This document shows positions 5,901 through 12,524 of a DNA stretch of 15,819 nt, piece by piece. The notes below the pieces were generated by a model, which had not been told where the DNA came from, ran no database searches, and saw only the letters and a program-made list of their open reading frames with translations. Source of the DNA: Elusimicrobiota bacterium (GTDB lineage Bacteria; Elusimicrobiota; Elusimicrobia; UBA1565; UBA9628); the NCBI GenBank assembly GCA_028871595.1, contig JAGWMT010000050.1:1-15819 (forward strand), given 5' to 3'. The position numbers and the translations under genes were made by a program. Position 1 is the first letter of the stretch. Each line of letters begins with the position of its first letter.

Positions 5901-7226
5901 CTAGTAGCGGTAGTTGTCGGGCTTGAACGGCCCTTCCACGCTGATGCCCAGGTAGTCGGCCTGTCCCTTCGTCAGCTTGGTGAGCTTGGCGCCCAGCTTG
6001 CCCAAGTGGAGCATGGCGACCTTCTCGTCCAGCTCCTTCGGGAGCAGGTAAACCTGCTTCTTGTACTTGCCGGTGGCCTTGTTGTTCCACAGCTCCAACT
6101 GCGCCATCACCTGGTTGGTGAAGGAGCAGGACATCACGAAGCTGGGGTGACCCGTGGCGCAGCCCAGGTTGACCAACCGGCCTTCGGCCAGCACCGTGAC
6201 CACCTTGCCGTTGGGCCACACGAACTGGTCCACCTGCGGCTTGATCTCCACTTTTTTAAGCTTCTTGTCGGAAGTCATGGAGGCGATGTCGATCTCCAGG
6301 TCGAAGTGCCCGATGTTGCAGACGATCGCCTGGGACTTCATCGCGTCCAAGTGCTTGCGGAGAATGACGTCCTTGCAGCCCGTGGCCGTCACGAAGATGT
6401 CGCCCATGGAGGCCGCCTCGTCCATGGTGACCACCTGGTAGCCTTCCATGCACGCCTGCAGAGCGTTGATCGGGTCGATCTCCGTGATCAGCACCCGCGC
6501 GCCCTGGCCGCGCAGAGACTGCGCGCAGCCCTTGCCCACGTCTCCGTAGCCGGCCACCACCGCGATCTTGCCCGCCACCATCACGTCCGTGGCGCGCTTC
6601 AGACCGTCCAGGAGCGACTCGCGACAGCCGTACAGATTGTCGAACTTGCTCTTCGTGCAGCTGTCGTTGATGTTGATGGCGGGGGTCAGCAGAGTGCCCG
6701 CGGCCATGCGCTGGACCAGGCGGTGCACGCCGGTCGTCGTCTCTTCGGACAGACCCACGATGTCCTTCGCCAGCTTCGGGAAGCGGTCGAAAACCATGTT
6801 CGTCAGGTCCCCGCCGTCGTCCAGGATCATGTTCAGGTACTGGCCGTCGGGGAACTTGAGCGTCTGCTCGATGCACCAGTCGAAGTCCTTCTCCGACAGA
6901 CCCTTCCAGGCGAACACCGCCGCCTTCCCGGCCTTCGCGATCGCCGCGGCCGCGTGATCCTGCGTGGAGAAGATATTGCAGGAGGACCAGCGCACTTCCG
7001 CGCCCAGCTCCAGCAGGGTCTCGATCAAGACCGCCGTCTGGATGGTCATGTGCAGGCAGCCGGCGATGCGAGCGCCCTTAAGAGGAAGTTTGCCCTTGTA
7101 CTCGGCGCGCAGCGCCATCAGGCCCGGCATCTCGCTCTCGGCGATGGTGATTTCCTTGCGGCCCCAATCGGCGAGCGTGATGTCCTTGACCTTATAGTCG
7201 TTCTTCATGGCGGTGGCGGTGGGCAT
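5901..7226 (-). CDS. ahcY: S-adenosylhomocysteine hydrolase
   Basis: The protein has 441 residues, the usual bacterial length. It reversibly hydrolyses S-adenosylhomocysteine to adenosine and homocysteine in the cytoplasm, relieving product inhibition of methyltransferases. Visible signatures: [13 protein letters not shown] (substrate site), [20 protein letters not shown], the NAD-binding [28 protein letters not shown], and the C-terminal KPDNYRY that closes the neighbouring subunit's cofactor site. I chose ATG 7226 ([16 protein letters not shown]) because GGAG lies 7 nt upstream. The frame stays open further upstream, but that sequence crosses the promoter and does not look like AhcY. It has its own promoter (7272-7280) and terminator (5845-5876), so it is monocistronic, and it is divergent from mscS and the methyltransferase. 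Confidence 0.97.
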   Translation of the reverse strand: MPTATAMKNDYKVKDITLADWGRKEITIAESEMPGLMALRAEYKGKLPLKGARIAGCLHMTIQTAVLIETLLELGAEVRWSSCNIFSTQDHAAAAIAKAGKAAVFAWKGLSEKDFDWCIEQTLKFPDGQYLNMILDDGGDLTNMVFDRFPKLAKDIVGLSEETTTGVHRLVQRMAAGTLLTPAININDSCTKSKFDNLYGCRESLLDGLKRATDVMVAGKIAVVAGYGDVGKGCAQSLRGQGARVLITEIDPINALQACMEGYQVVTMDEAASMGDIFVTATGCKDVILRKHLDAMKSQAIVCNIGHFDLEIDIASMTSDKKLKKVEIKPQVDQFVWPNGKVVTVLAEGRLVNLGCATGHPSFVMSCSFTNQVMAQLELWNNKATGKYKKQVYLLPKELDEKVAMLHLGKLGAKLTKLTKGQADYLGISVEGPFKPDNYRY

Positions 7227-7271
7227 TTGATCTCCAGTGAGGGGCGAGTGGCCCCGAAAGTTCAGACGACA

Positions 7272-7280
7272 ATTATACCA
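7272..7280 (-). promoter_or_regulatory. Extended -10 promoter of ahcY
   Basis: Minus strand TGGTATAAT: a consensus -10 (7272-7277) with the TG of an extended -10. The start would be near 7265, giving a leader of about 39 nt. The leader holds a GGGGC/GCCCC hairpin (7241-7245 with 7251-7255) and then the GGAG ribosome-binding site. It is too short for an SAH riboswitch. Confidence 0.65.
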
Positions 7281-7285
7281 AATGG

Positions 7286-7299
7286 AGCCATTGATGGCT
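7286..7299. promoter_or_regulatory. 14-bp palindrome between the divergent promoters
   Basis: AGCCAT-TG-ATGGCT has perfect 6-bp arms. It sits 8 bp upstream of the ahcY -10 box, in the spacer and -35 zone, and about 47 bp from the mscS start. This is a good position for an operator acting on ahcY, possibly on both genes. No known regulator motif is claimed. Confidence 0.45.
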
Positions 7300-7334
7300 T
7301 GATTCAGGTCAAACTCGGCTGACGGAAAAATGGG

Positions 7335-7340
7335 CATAAT
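7335..7340 (+). promoter_or_regulatory. -10-like CATAAT 6 nt before the mscS GTG
   Basis: CATAAT, then CTACCC, then GTG. The predicted transcription start coincides with the G of the start codon. No Shine-Dalgarno is present. Confidence 0.4.
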
Positions 7341-7346
7341 CTACCC

Positions 7347-8375
7347 GTGCACAGCCTCGCTTTCCTGAAAGACGAGTTCTACGGCAACCCCGTTTCGGCC
7401 TATTTCCTGGCCGCGGCCACCTTTTTGGCCATCGTCTGGGCGTTCCTGGTGTCGCGCCGCGTCCTGCGCGCCCATCTGCCGGGCCTGGCCGCCGACCTGT
7501 TGGTGCAGATTCACAGCCATGAGGTCGCCGTGGTCGCGCTGTACCTGGCCGCCCGCCCCCTGGACCTGCCCGCGCGCCTGGACTCGGTTCTGCATGTGGT
7601 GTTCGTCCTGGTCGTCGCCTGGCGGCTGATCGGCTTGCTGAGCACCTCGGCCACCTACGCCATCCGCAAGGCCATGGCCGACAACAGCTCCGATCCGGCC
7701 AACCGCGACACCGCCAACGCCGTGGGCCTGCTGGTCAAGGGCGTGATCTGGGTGTCGGGCCTGTTGTTCGCGCTGAGCAACCTGGGCTTCAACGTGACGT
7801 CCTTGCTGGCGGGGCTGGGCATCGGCGGCGTGGCCGTGGCCTTGGCCGCCCAGGCCATCTTGGGGGACCTGTTCTCCGCCGTGGTGATCTACCTGGACAA
7901 GCCCTTCGTGGTGGGCGACTCCATCAAGGTGGGCGATTTCGTCGGGACGGTCCAGCACATCGGGGTGAAGACCACGCGCTTGCGCTCCTTGGGCGGGGAG
8001 ATGCTGGTGTTCCCGAACTCGGCCATGACCTCGGCCCGGATCCAGAACTACAGCGATCTGACCACGCGCCGCACCGCCTTCAATTTCTCCGTGCCTTTGG
8101 ACACGCCGGCGGCCACCTTGGCCAAGATCCCCGATCAGATCCGCGCCCTTGCCCGGAAAATCCCGGACCTGCGCCTGGAGCGTGCCCACGTGTGCGGCAT
8201 CCTGGACATCGGCTTCCAGTTCGAGGTGGTGTTCTACACCTTGAGCGGCGATTATACGCTGTACATGGACCGCCAGCAGACCCTCCTGCTGGGTCTCATC
8301 GAGTCCCTGGCCGCCGACGGCATCCCGCTGGCCCAGCCCACGCGCAACGTGGTGATCAGCGGCCAGATGCCGTGA
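7347..8375 (+). CDS. MscS-family mechanosensitive channel
   Basis: The 342-residue protein has three N-terminal helices (about 17-35, 58-70, 81-100). The pore-lining helix and hinge follow at about 147-180 (GLGIGGVAVALAAQAILGDL). The beta domain then carries DKPFVVGDSIKVGDFVGTV (about 184-202) and LVFPNSAM, and an alpha/beta C-terminal domain ends at ISGQMP. This is the canonical MscS order: a homoheptameric inner-membrane channel that opens under membrane tension in hypo-osmotic shock. The start is GTG 7347. There is no in-frame ATG before the pore region and no Shine-Dalgarno, but a CATAAT box lies 6 nt upstream. Its TGA overlaps the GTG of the downstream methyltransferase (GTGA). MscS channels rarely come with a methyltransferase, so the coupling is notable. 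Confidence 0.93.
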   Translation: MHSLAFLKDEFYGNPVSAYFLAAATFLAIVWAFLVSRRVLRAHLPGLAADLLVQIHSHEVAVVALYLAARPLDLPARLDSVLHVVFVLVVAWRLIGLLSTSATYAIRKAMADNSSDPANRDTANAVGLLVKGVIWVSGLLFALSNLGFNVTSLLAGLGIGGVAVALAAQAILGDLFSAVVIYLDKPFVVGDSIKVGDFVGTVQHIGVKTTRLRSLGGEMLVFPNSAMTSARIQNYSDLTTRRTAFNFSVPLDTPAATLAKIPDQIRALARKIPDLRLERAHVCGILDIGFQFEVVFYTLSGDYTLYMDRQQTLLLGLIESLAADGIPLAQPTRNVVISGQMP

Positions 8376-9121
8376 GCGGCGCCCAGCCGCTCTTTTACGC
8401 CGATCCCGGCCTTTATGATTTGATCCACGTCGAAGGGACCGACGACGAGGTGTGGCTGCTGGATTACATCGCGAAACGACACGGAAACGGGGGCAAAACG
8501 GCGTTGGAGCCGGCGTGCGGGACCGGACGATATATGGCCGGGCTCCTGCGCCGCGGGTGGGAGGTGGACGGCTACGACATATCTCCCAAGATGGTGGCGT
8601 ATGCGAAGAAGCGCCTTGCGAAATACGGTTCACGGGCGCACGTCGTTCGCGGGGATATGATTTCGTTTCGGCCGAAACGAACGTATGATCTTGCGTTCAA
8701 CCTCCTGTCGACGTTTCGCCATTTGCCCAATGACAAGGACGCGGTGGCGCATCTGCGCGGCACGTATGACGCGCTCAATCCCGGCGGGTTATTTGTTTTG
8801 GGCTTGGATCTGGCGGTTTACGGGCAGGACTTGCCTGATGAAGAGGTCTGGGAAGCCCGGCGCTCGGGGAAGACCATACGACACGTGATGATGACCTTGC
8901 CGCCCGAACGGCGGCAGCGGCGCGAAAAAATAATTAATTTCGTGCATGTCGACGGCAAGATACTTGAGTCGGCCTATGATCTGCGCAGCTACGACTCGCA
9001 GCAGATCGCCGCGCTCGTGCTTCGAACCAAGTTCTCCTTGCCCATCTGTTATGGCTACGACGGCAAGCCCGCGTCGTTGTGCGGCGACGAGAACGCGCTG
9101 TGGCTGGTGCTGAAGAAGTGA
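8372..9121 (+). CDS. SAM-dependent class I methyltransferase
   Basis: The protein has 249 residues. The SAM-binding motif I is ALEPACGTGRYMAGLL (about 44-59), followed by the acidic loop VDGYDISPKM, VVRGDMISF (motif II region) and LNPGGLFVLGLDL (motif III/post-III). The C-terminal half (SYDSQQIAALVLRTKF onward) probably binds the substrate, which cannot be deduced. I chose GTG 8372, which overlaps the mscS stop as GTGA. The frame is open further upstream, but that part lies inside mscS and has no methyltransferase character. Translational coupling to mscS is likely. The product SAH is the substrate of the divergent ahcY. Several codons are more AT-rich than in mscS (for example AAAATAATTAATTTC near 8925-8940), a hint of different origin. 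Confidence 0.88.
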   Translation: MSGAQPLFYADPGLYDLIHVEGTDDEVWLLDYIAKRHGNGGKTALEPACGTGRYMAGLLRRGWEVDGYDISPKMVAYAKKRLAKYGSRAHVVRGDMISFRPKRTYDLAFNLLSTFRHLPNDKDAVAHLRGTYDALNPGGLFVLGLDLAVYGQDLPDEEVWEARRSGKTIRHVMMTLPPERRQRREKIINFVHVDGKILESAYDLRSYDSQQIAALVLRTKFSLPICYGYDGKPASLCGDENALWLVLKK

Positions 9122-9122
9122 A

Positions 9123-9161
9123 ACTCGCGCCGGCACGAGTGCTGATGTCTTTTAAGACATC
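9123..9161. terminator. Two inverted repeats in a convergent gap
   Basis: The 45-nt gap between two converging genes holds ACTCG/CGAGT (9123-9127 with 9136-9140) and GATGTCTT-TT-AAGACATC (9144-9161, perfect 8-bp arms). Position suggests a shared terminator. The second stem is AT-rich with no clean T-run on either side, so this is weak. Confidence 0.3.
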
Positions 9162-9166
9162 GGGAC

Positions 9167-10312
9167 TTACTCTGGCGTAAGTCCGGAAGCCCGGCGTTTC
9201 AACTCCGCCAGCACGCGCTGAGAGAAGGCTTTGTAGGCGGCGCGACCCTTCTTCGAGCGCAATGACTTCAAATCCCGCTCGATGGCCTGGGCGTATTTCT
9301 CGGCGCGCGGGCCGCGGCGGGCCAGTGCGGAGTCCAGGTCCCCTTCCAGTTGATCGATGATGTCGGCGAACGAGGATTCGCCCAGGAAAGGCGACCCGGG
9401 CACGGCCAGTTGGATCAAAGCGATGAACGCGGCGGGGCCCTTTTTCAGCGCTTCTTCCGTCTGACGCGCGAAGGTGTGGGGCGGGGTGCGCAGGCCCAGT
9501 TCGTTCATCAGGGCCAGGTCCTGAAGATGGGCCTCGATTTCTAATTCGAGGGCGTTCGAAGGAAGACCGGCGGCATGCTGGGAAACGTGGAGCAGTTCAT
9601 GGGCCAAGGTGCCGGCCAGTTCGGCCTCGCGGCCCTTCTCGAACAAACGCCGATGCAGGCGCATGCGTCCTTCCAAATAATCGTACTCGCCCCAGTTGCC
9701 GCCCAGGTCCTTGACGTCTATGGACAATGTACGCCCCTCGGCGGCCAGCGCCTTCTCGGCGGCGTCCAGGGCGCGGCGGCCGGCGTCCGTGGTCCGGGCC
9801 AAGGTCACGGCGGCGTCCAGGGCGGCGGCGTATTGGGGGTTTTGAAGAGATAGAAACGGCGCGGCGGAGCCGGCGTCTTCCTCGTCGCCGGCGCGGAGGG
9901 TCTCGACGGAATCGGATTGGTAATCGCCGAACCCGCTCCAAAACGTGTTGCGCGCGGGCGTCCCGTCCCAGAAAGCGTCCAATGACGACGCGGAGGGAGG
10001 CCCGTCGCGGCGCGGGCCGTCCGCGGGCGCCGCTAAACGGAGCAATGCCGGCGCGGCGGCGGCCGGAGCCAGAGCGGACGCCACGGGAAGCGGGGCGGGC
10101 GCGGGGAGCGCGGCGGCGGCCAGCGGCGGAGTCGGCGCGGGCATGGAGCCCAAGATGGAAACGGGGGACAAGGCCGACGGCGCGGCGACGGTGAGCGCCG
10201 ACGGCGCGGCGCTCAGGCGGGGGAGAACGGGCTCGATTCGGACTTGAGCGCCGGCGCGGGCCGCGGTCAAGGCGGTGATGAGGAAGGCGATGCGGAGCGA
10301 CGGTCCCTTCAT
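9167..10312 (-). CDS. Secreted zinc metallopeptidase (HExxH) with Pro/Ala-rich linker
   Basis: The protein has 381 residues. A signal peptide (MKGPSLRIAFLITALTAARA, cleavage near AGAQV) is followed by about 75 residues rich in Ala/Pro/Leu and then a folded domain from about 110. The zinc site HELLH is at 238-242 in TLAHELLHVSQHAAG. E258 or E260 in LELEIEAHLQDL is the likely third ligand, the gluzincin arrangement. Upstream, DVKDLGGNWGEYDYLEGRMRLHRRL resembles the strand that lies over the active site in such peptidases. The C-terminal 100 residues are helical and basic. Substrate and exact family are unknown. There is no usable Shine-Dalgarno, and TAGACT ends 6 nt before ATG 10312. The gene stands alone, convergent with the methyltransferase gene. 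Confidence 0.82.
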   Translation of the reverse strand: MKGPSLRIAFLITALTAARAGAQVRIEPVLPRLSAAPSALTVAAPSALSPVSILGSMPAPTPPLAAAALPAPAPLPVASALAPAAAAPALLRLAAPADGPRRDGPPSASSLDAFWDGTPARNTFWSGFGDYQSDSVETLRAGDEEDAGSAAPFLSLQNPQYAAALDAAVTLARTTDAGRRALDAAEKALAAEGRTLSIDVKDLGGNWGEYDYLEGRMRLHRRLFEKGREAELAGTLAHELLHVSQHAAGLPSNALELEIEAHLQDLALMNELGLRTPPHTFARQTEEALKKGPAAFIALIQLAVPGSPFLGESSFADIIDQLEGDLDSALARRGPRAEKYAQAIERDLKSLRSKKGRAAYKAFSQRVLAELKRRASGLTPE

Positions 10313-10318
10313 GTTCCC

Positions 10319-10324
10319 AGTCTA
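10319..10324 (-). promoter_or_regulatory. -10-like TAGACT 6 nt before the metallopeptidase ATG
   Basis: Minus strand GTAGACT, then GGGAAC, then ATG. This is the leaderless geometry; no -35 is recognised. Confidence 0.45.
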
Positions 10325-10388
10325 CTCATCGACCGGCATGTCCGAATGGGACTTTGGGGCCATCCGGTCAAAGGCAATCGGCCCAATA

Positions 10389-10415
10389 AGTCAATTAAGT
10401 AAAAGCCTGACCCCT
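10389..10415. repeat. Possible RAYT/REP-associated sequence
   Basis: AGTCAATTAAG followed by AAAAGCCTGACCCCT (10401-10415) resembles, from memory, a motif found beside IS200-like REP-associated transposases in many bacterial genomes. No transposase is present here, so this would be a solo remnant. The stretch is distinctly AT-rich against its surroundings. Confidence 0.3.
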
Positions 10416-10428
10416 CCCGTTAAGGGAG
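10414..10428 (-). terminator. Weak hairpin over the end of the chaN-like gene
   Basis: CTCCC/GGGAG (10414-10418 with 10424-10428) with loop GTTAA that contains the stop codon. On the minus strand TTTT follows 11 nt later. It could end the molybdopterin operon transcript, but it is short and the T-run is not adjacent. Confidence 0.3.
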
Positions 10429-11319
10429 AACGAAGGCGTCGGCTTGGGAGATGGTGGCGGGGTCGCGGAGGAGGGAGAGGGCGTCGGGGAGGGGGAGGAC
10501 TTCGCCGTTAAGGGGATAGGGCAGAACGACGGCGGCGGGGCCGGCGCCGCGGCGGGCGGCGCTTTCGGGGATGCCGGCGCGCCACAGCATGTGGCCCTGG
10601 CCGGCGATCACGAACACGCGCGCGGTGGCGGCCAGTTCGGCGGCCTTGGCGCCCATGGTCTCGTTCCAGACGGCCTGGGCCTGGGTCATGCGCGCCTCGG
10701 CCTCGGGCGGGAGCTTGTGGCCGGCGAGGGATTCCTTCACGAATTGGCGGTAGCGCGCGTCGGCGCTTTCCGAGACGGAGGCGGGCAGCCAGACGCGTTC
10801 GGCGGGCGTTAGGCCCGCCAGGCCTTTTTTCGCGACCGCGATGGCCACCGCGATGGGCGCGTTGAGACCGACGACTTTCAGATGCCGGGCGCGGGCCACG
10901 TCGAAGATGGGTTTGTACATCGCGTAGTCGTAGCCCCAGGCCTTGTTCCAGAAGGCGGCGAAGCCGGTCTCCGTCAACTTCCCCGAGAGAAAATCGTCCA
11001 GGTATTTCTGCTGGTCCTGGGACACCATCTCGAGCCCGACCACGACGTTCGGGTCGCGGCCGGCCACGGCGTCGAGCACCCGGGCCTGGATCAGGTGGTG
11101 GGACGCCTCGTCGTGCTTCTCGCCCACGGCGATCACGCGCGCGGGCATCAATGCGTCGATCAGCGCGTCCCAGGCCACCGCCGCGCCGGTCGGAGCGACG
11201 ACGGCCGTGTAGCCGTTGGCGGCGCGCGGCGCGGGAGCCGGAGCGGAAAGGGGGGCGGCGACATGGGGCGGGGTCCAGCCCATCAAACCGGCGGCCAACG
11301 CCATCGCGGGGAGGTCCAC
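10420..11319 (-). CDS. ChaN-like putative heme/iron-binding protein
   Basis: The 299-residue protein has the features of the ChaN/DUF399 heme-binding uptake family: VIAVGEKHDEASHHLIQARV (62-81), NVVVGLEMVSQDQQKYLDDF (91-110) and FVIAGQGHMLW (236-246, conserved His in GxGH). ChaN of Campylobacter binds cofacial hemes at the outer membrane. Here the N-terminus (DLPAMALAAGLMGWTPPHVA, then PLSAPAPAPRAA) is only weakly signal-like, so location is uncertain. I chose GTG 11319; ATG 11304 is an alternative. There is no close Shine-Dalgarno. TAGAAT ends 6 nt before the GTG and overlaps the stop of the YaeQ-like gene 13 nt upstream, so the gene may be read both in the molybdopterin operon and from its own promoter. 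Confidence 0.8.
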   Translation of the reverse strand: MDLPAMALAAGLMGWTPPHVAAPLSAPAPAPRAANGYTAVVAPTGAAVAWDALIDALMPARVIAVGEKHDEASHHLIQARVLDAVAGRDPNVVVGLEMVSQDQQKYLDDFLSGKLTETGFAAFWNKAWGYDYAMYKPIFDVARARHLKVVGLNAPIAVAIAVAKKGLAGLTPAERVWLPASVSESADARYRQFVKESLAGHKLPPEAEARMTQAQAVWNETMGAKAAELAATARVFVIAGQGHMLWRAGIPESAARRGAGPAAVVLPYPLNGEVLPLPDALSLLRDPATISQADAFVLP

Positions 11320-11325
11320 GGCGAG

Positions 11326-11331
11326 ATTCTA
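11326..11331 (-). promoter_or_regulatory. -10-like TAGAAT 6 nt before the chaN-like GTG
   Basis: Minus strand GGTAGAAT, then CTCGCC, then GTG. The octamer GGTAGAAT and the spacing are identical to those before moaA. It lies inside an otherwise continuous operon, which makes a chance A/T-rich leader less likely. Confidence 0.5.
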
Positions 11332-11332
11332 C

Positions 11333-11866
11333 CTAAAAGCTCTTGAACTCGACGACAAACATGGCCTCGTTCATCACCACGTTGATCAGGTGGCCGCCGG
11401 CCTCGCCGAACGCCTCGGTCTTGTCGGACTTGGCGGTCACGGCCTTCGCCCATTCTTTGTAGCTCTTGTCCGGCCAGGCCAATATTTCGACCTTCTCCGG
11501 CCGGTCGAAAGAGGCGTCCAGATCGCGGCGCAGCTCGGAAGCCTGGCGCTCGGTCTCCTTCATGATGACCAGGCGGGCGCGCGGCAGGCGGCGGGTGATC
11601 TTGGTGAGTTTGTTCGTCGTCACCGAACCGCACTCCACCCACAGCACGATCTCGCCCGCGTCGTTGAGGCCGATCAGGTCGGGCAGGAACTCGTAATCCG
11701 CCAGAGCCGGCGTCTTCACGCTGGCGTCGAGAATGGGCTGCGCGTCCCAGAACAGGATGCAGGCCGCCAGACGATGGGCGAGATGATCGTCCGGCTCGCT
11801 TTGTCCGGACACCAGCAGGACCTTTCGTTCGCCGCCGTTGATATTCAATTCAGCGCGAACCTTCAT
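11333..11866 (-). CDS. yaeQ: YaeQ family protein
   Basis: This is a 177-residue cytoplasmic protein. The family core is visible: SGQSEPDDHLAHRLAACILF (20-39), with the typical E-x(n)-D-H pattern, then FLPDLIGLNDAGEIVLWVEC (60-79), corresponding to the PD...GEI-LW-E segment of YaeQ, whose fold is related to PD-(D/E)xK nucleases. Candidate site residues are E24, D63 and E78. The biochemical role of YaeQ is unsettled, and nuclease activity is not assumed. ATG 11866 has GGAG 7 nt upstream and overlaps the moaE stop as ATGA, so it is translationally coupled to moaE. Its presence in a molybdopterin operon is unexpected. The C-terminal part (110-177) diverges from what I recall of the family. Confidence 0.72.
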   Translation of the reverse strand: MKVRAELNINGGERKVLLVSGQSEPDDHLAHRLAACILFWDAQPILDASVKTPALADYEFLPDLIGLNDAGEIVLWVECGSVTTNKLTKITRRLPRARLVIMKETERQASELRRDLDASFDRPEKVEILAWPDKSYKEWAKAVTAKSDKTEAFGEAGGHLINVVMNEAMFVVEFKSF

Positions 11867-12291
11867 GCTTTTCTCCGGTGAAGGGCGCAGCCCGGAAGCC
11901 AGCGCCCGTCGCCCGTGACGTAATGTTCCTTCTTCCAGACCGGCAATCGCCGTTTGATTTCATCAATCACCCAGCGGCACGCCGCGAAGGCCTCCGGCCG
12001 GTGCGCGGAGCCGGTCGCGACGAAAACGCTGATTTCTCCCGCTTTGAGGCGTCCCGTCCTGTGGGCGGCGGCGGCCATGACCGGCCATTTCTTTTCCGCC
12101 TGTTTGAGAATGAGAGCCATTTCTTTTTCGGCTAATGGAACGAAACAATCGTAACTGATGCCCTTCACCGTCCGTCCGGCGTGCGTCGCGCGCACGGCGC
12201 CGGCGAAGGTCGCGATGGCGCCGTGCTTCGGAGAGTTCACGCTCGCCGCGAGCGCGGCGGGATTCAACTTCTTGGACGTTATCCGCCGCAT
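11863..12291 (-). CDS. moaE: Molybdopterin synthase large subunit MoaE
   Basis: The 142-residue protein is of standard MoaE length. Motifs: HGAIATFAGAVRATHAGRTV (23-42), ISYDCFVPLAEKEM (45-58), AHRTGRLKAGEISVFVATGS (76-95), SAHRPEAFAACRWVIDEIK (95-113) and LPVWKKEHYVTGDGRWLPG (116-134), where the lysines contact the precursor and the MoaD tail. With MoaD it converts cyclic pyranopterin monophosphate to molybdopterin. I chose ATG 12291 because homology begins just after it; a longer open frame upstream lies within moaD. The gene overlaps moaD by 13 nt and yaeQ by 4 nt. Translation probably depends on coupling, as no clear Shine-Dalgarno is present. Confidence 0.93.
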   Translation of the reverse strand: MRRITSKKLNPAALAASVNSPKHGAIATFAGAVRATHAGRTVKGISYDCFVPLAEKEMALILKQAEKKWPVMAAAAHRTGRLKAGEISVFVATGSAHRPEAFAACRWVIDEIKRRLPVWKKEHYVTGDGRWLPGCALHRRKA

Positions 12292-12524
12292 ACCGGTGGC
12301 AGTACGGCCAAGGGGCCAGTTTTGGGGACGACGTCGGACGGACGCAAAACGGAATCGTTCGTGGCCAACGCGCACCCGCTCAGCAGGGCGGAACGGCGTC
12401 CCAGCGCGGTTTTCAGCGTGTCGAGCGCTTGCCTTGCGGTCGCGCGCTCCGGGAGATTTAATGACACTAAATCACCGAGACCTGCGTCGCGGAGGCGTCC
12501 GAAGAGATGAATTTTGCGCTTCAT
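12279..12524 (-). CDS. moaD: Molybdopterin synthase sulfur carrier MoaD
   Basis: This is an 81-residue ubiquitin-like protein: KIHLFGRLRDAGLGDLVSLN at the N-terminus, a central helix ERATARQALDTLKTAL, and the diagnostic C-terminal Gly-Gly (LAVLPPVCGG) that is adenylated and thiocarboxylated before sulfur transfer in MoaE. ATG 12524 overlaps the moeA stop as ATGA. Its last codons, including both glycine codons, lie inside the 5' end of moaE. The activating enzyme (MoeB/ThiF type) is not in the window, so activation must come from elsewhere in the genome. Confidence 0.93.
   Translation of the reverse strand: MKRKIHLFGRLRDAGLGDLVSLNLPERATARQALDTLKTALGRRSALLSGCALATNDSVLRPSDVVPKTGPLAVLPPVCGG

Noticed and set aside
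7227..7265. SAH riboswitch before ahcY
   Set aside because: The promoter predicts a leader of about 39 nt with one short hairpin, too short for the known SAH riboswitch fold.
5757..7322. Long open frame (521 codons) on the + strand
   Set aside because: It lies antisense to ahcY, whose AhcY motifs are unmistakable. It is His/Gln/Arg/Val-rich without family signature, typical of the mirror frame in GC-rich DNA.
8192..8371. N-terminal extension of the methyltransferase frame
   Set aside because: It lies wholly inside mscS, is Arg/Pro/His-rich and unrelated to the fold. The GTGA overlap at 8372 gives a better start.
12292..12375. Longer start for moaE
   Set aside because: The extra 28 residues are read in a second frame of moaD and do not resemble MoaE N-termini.
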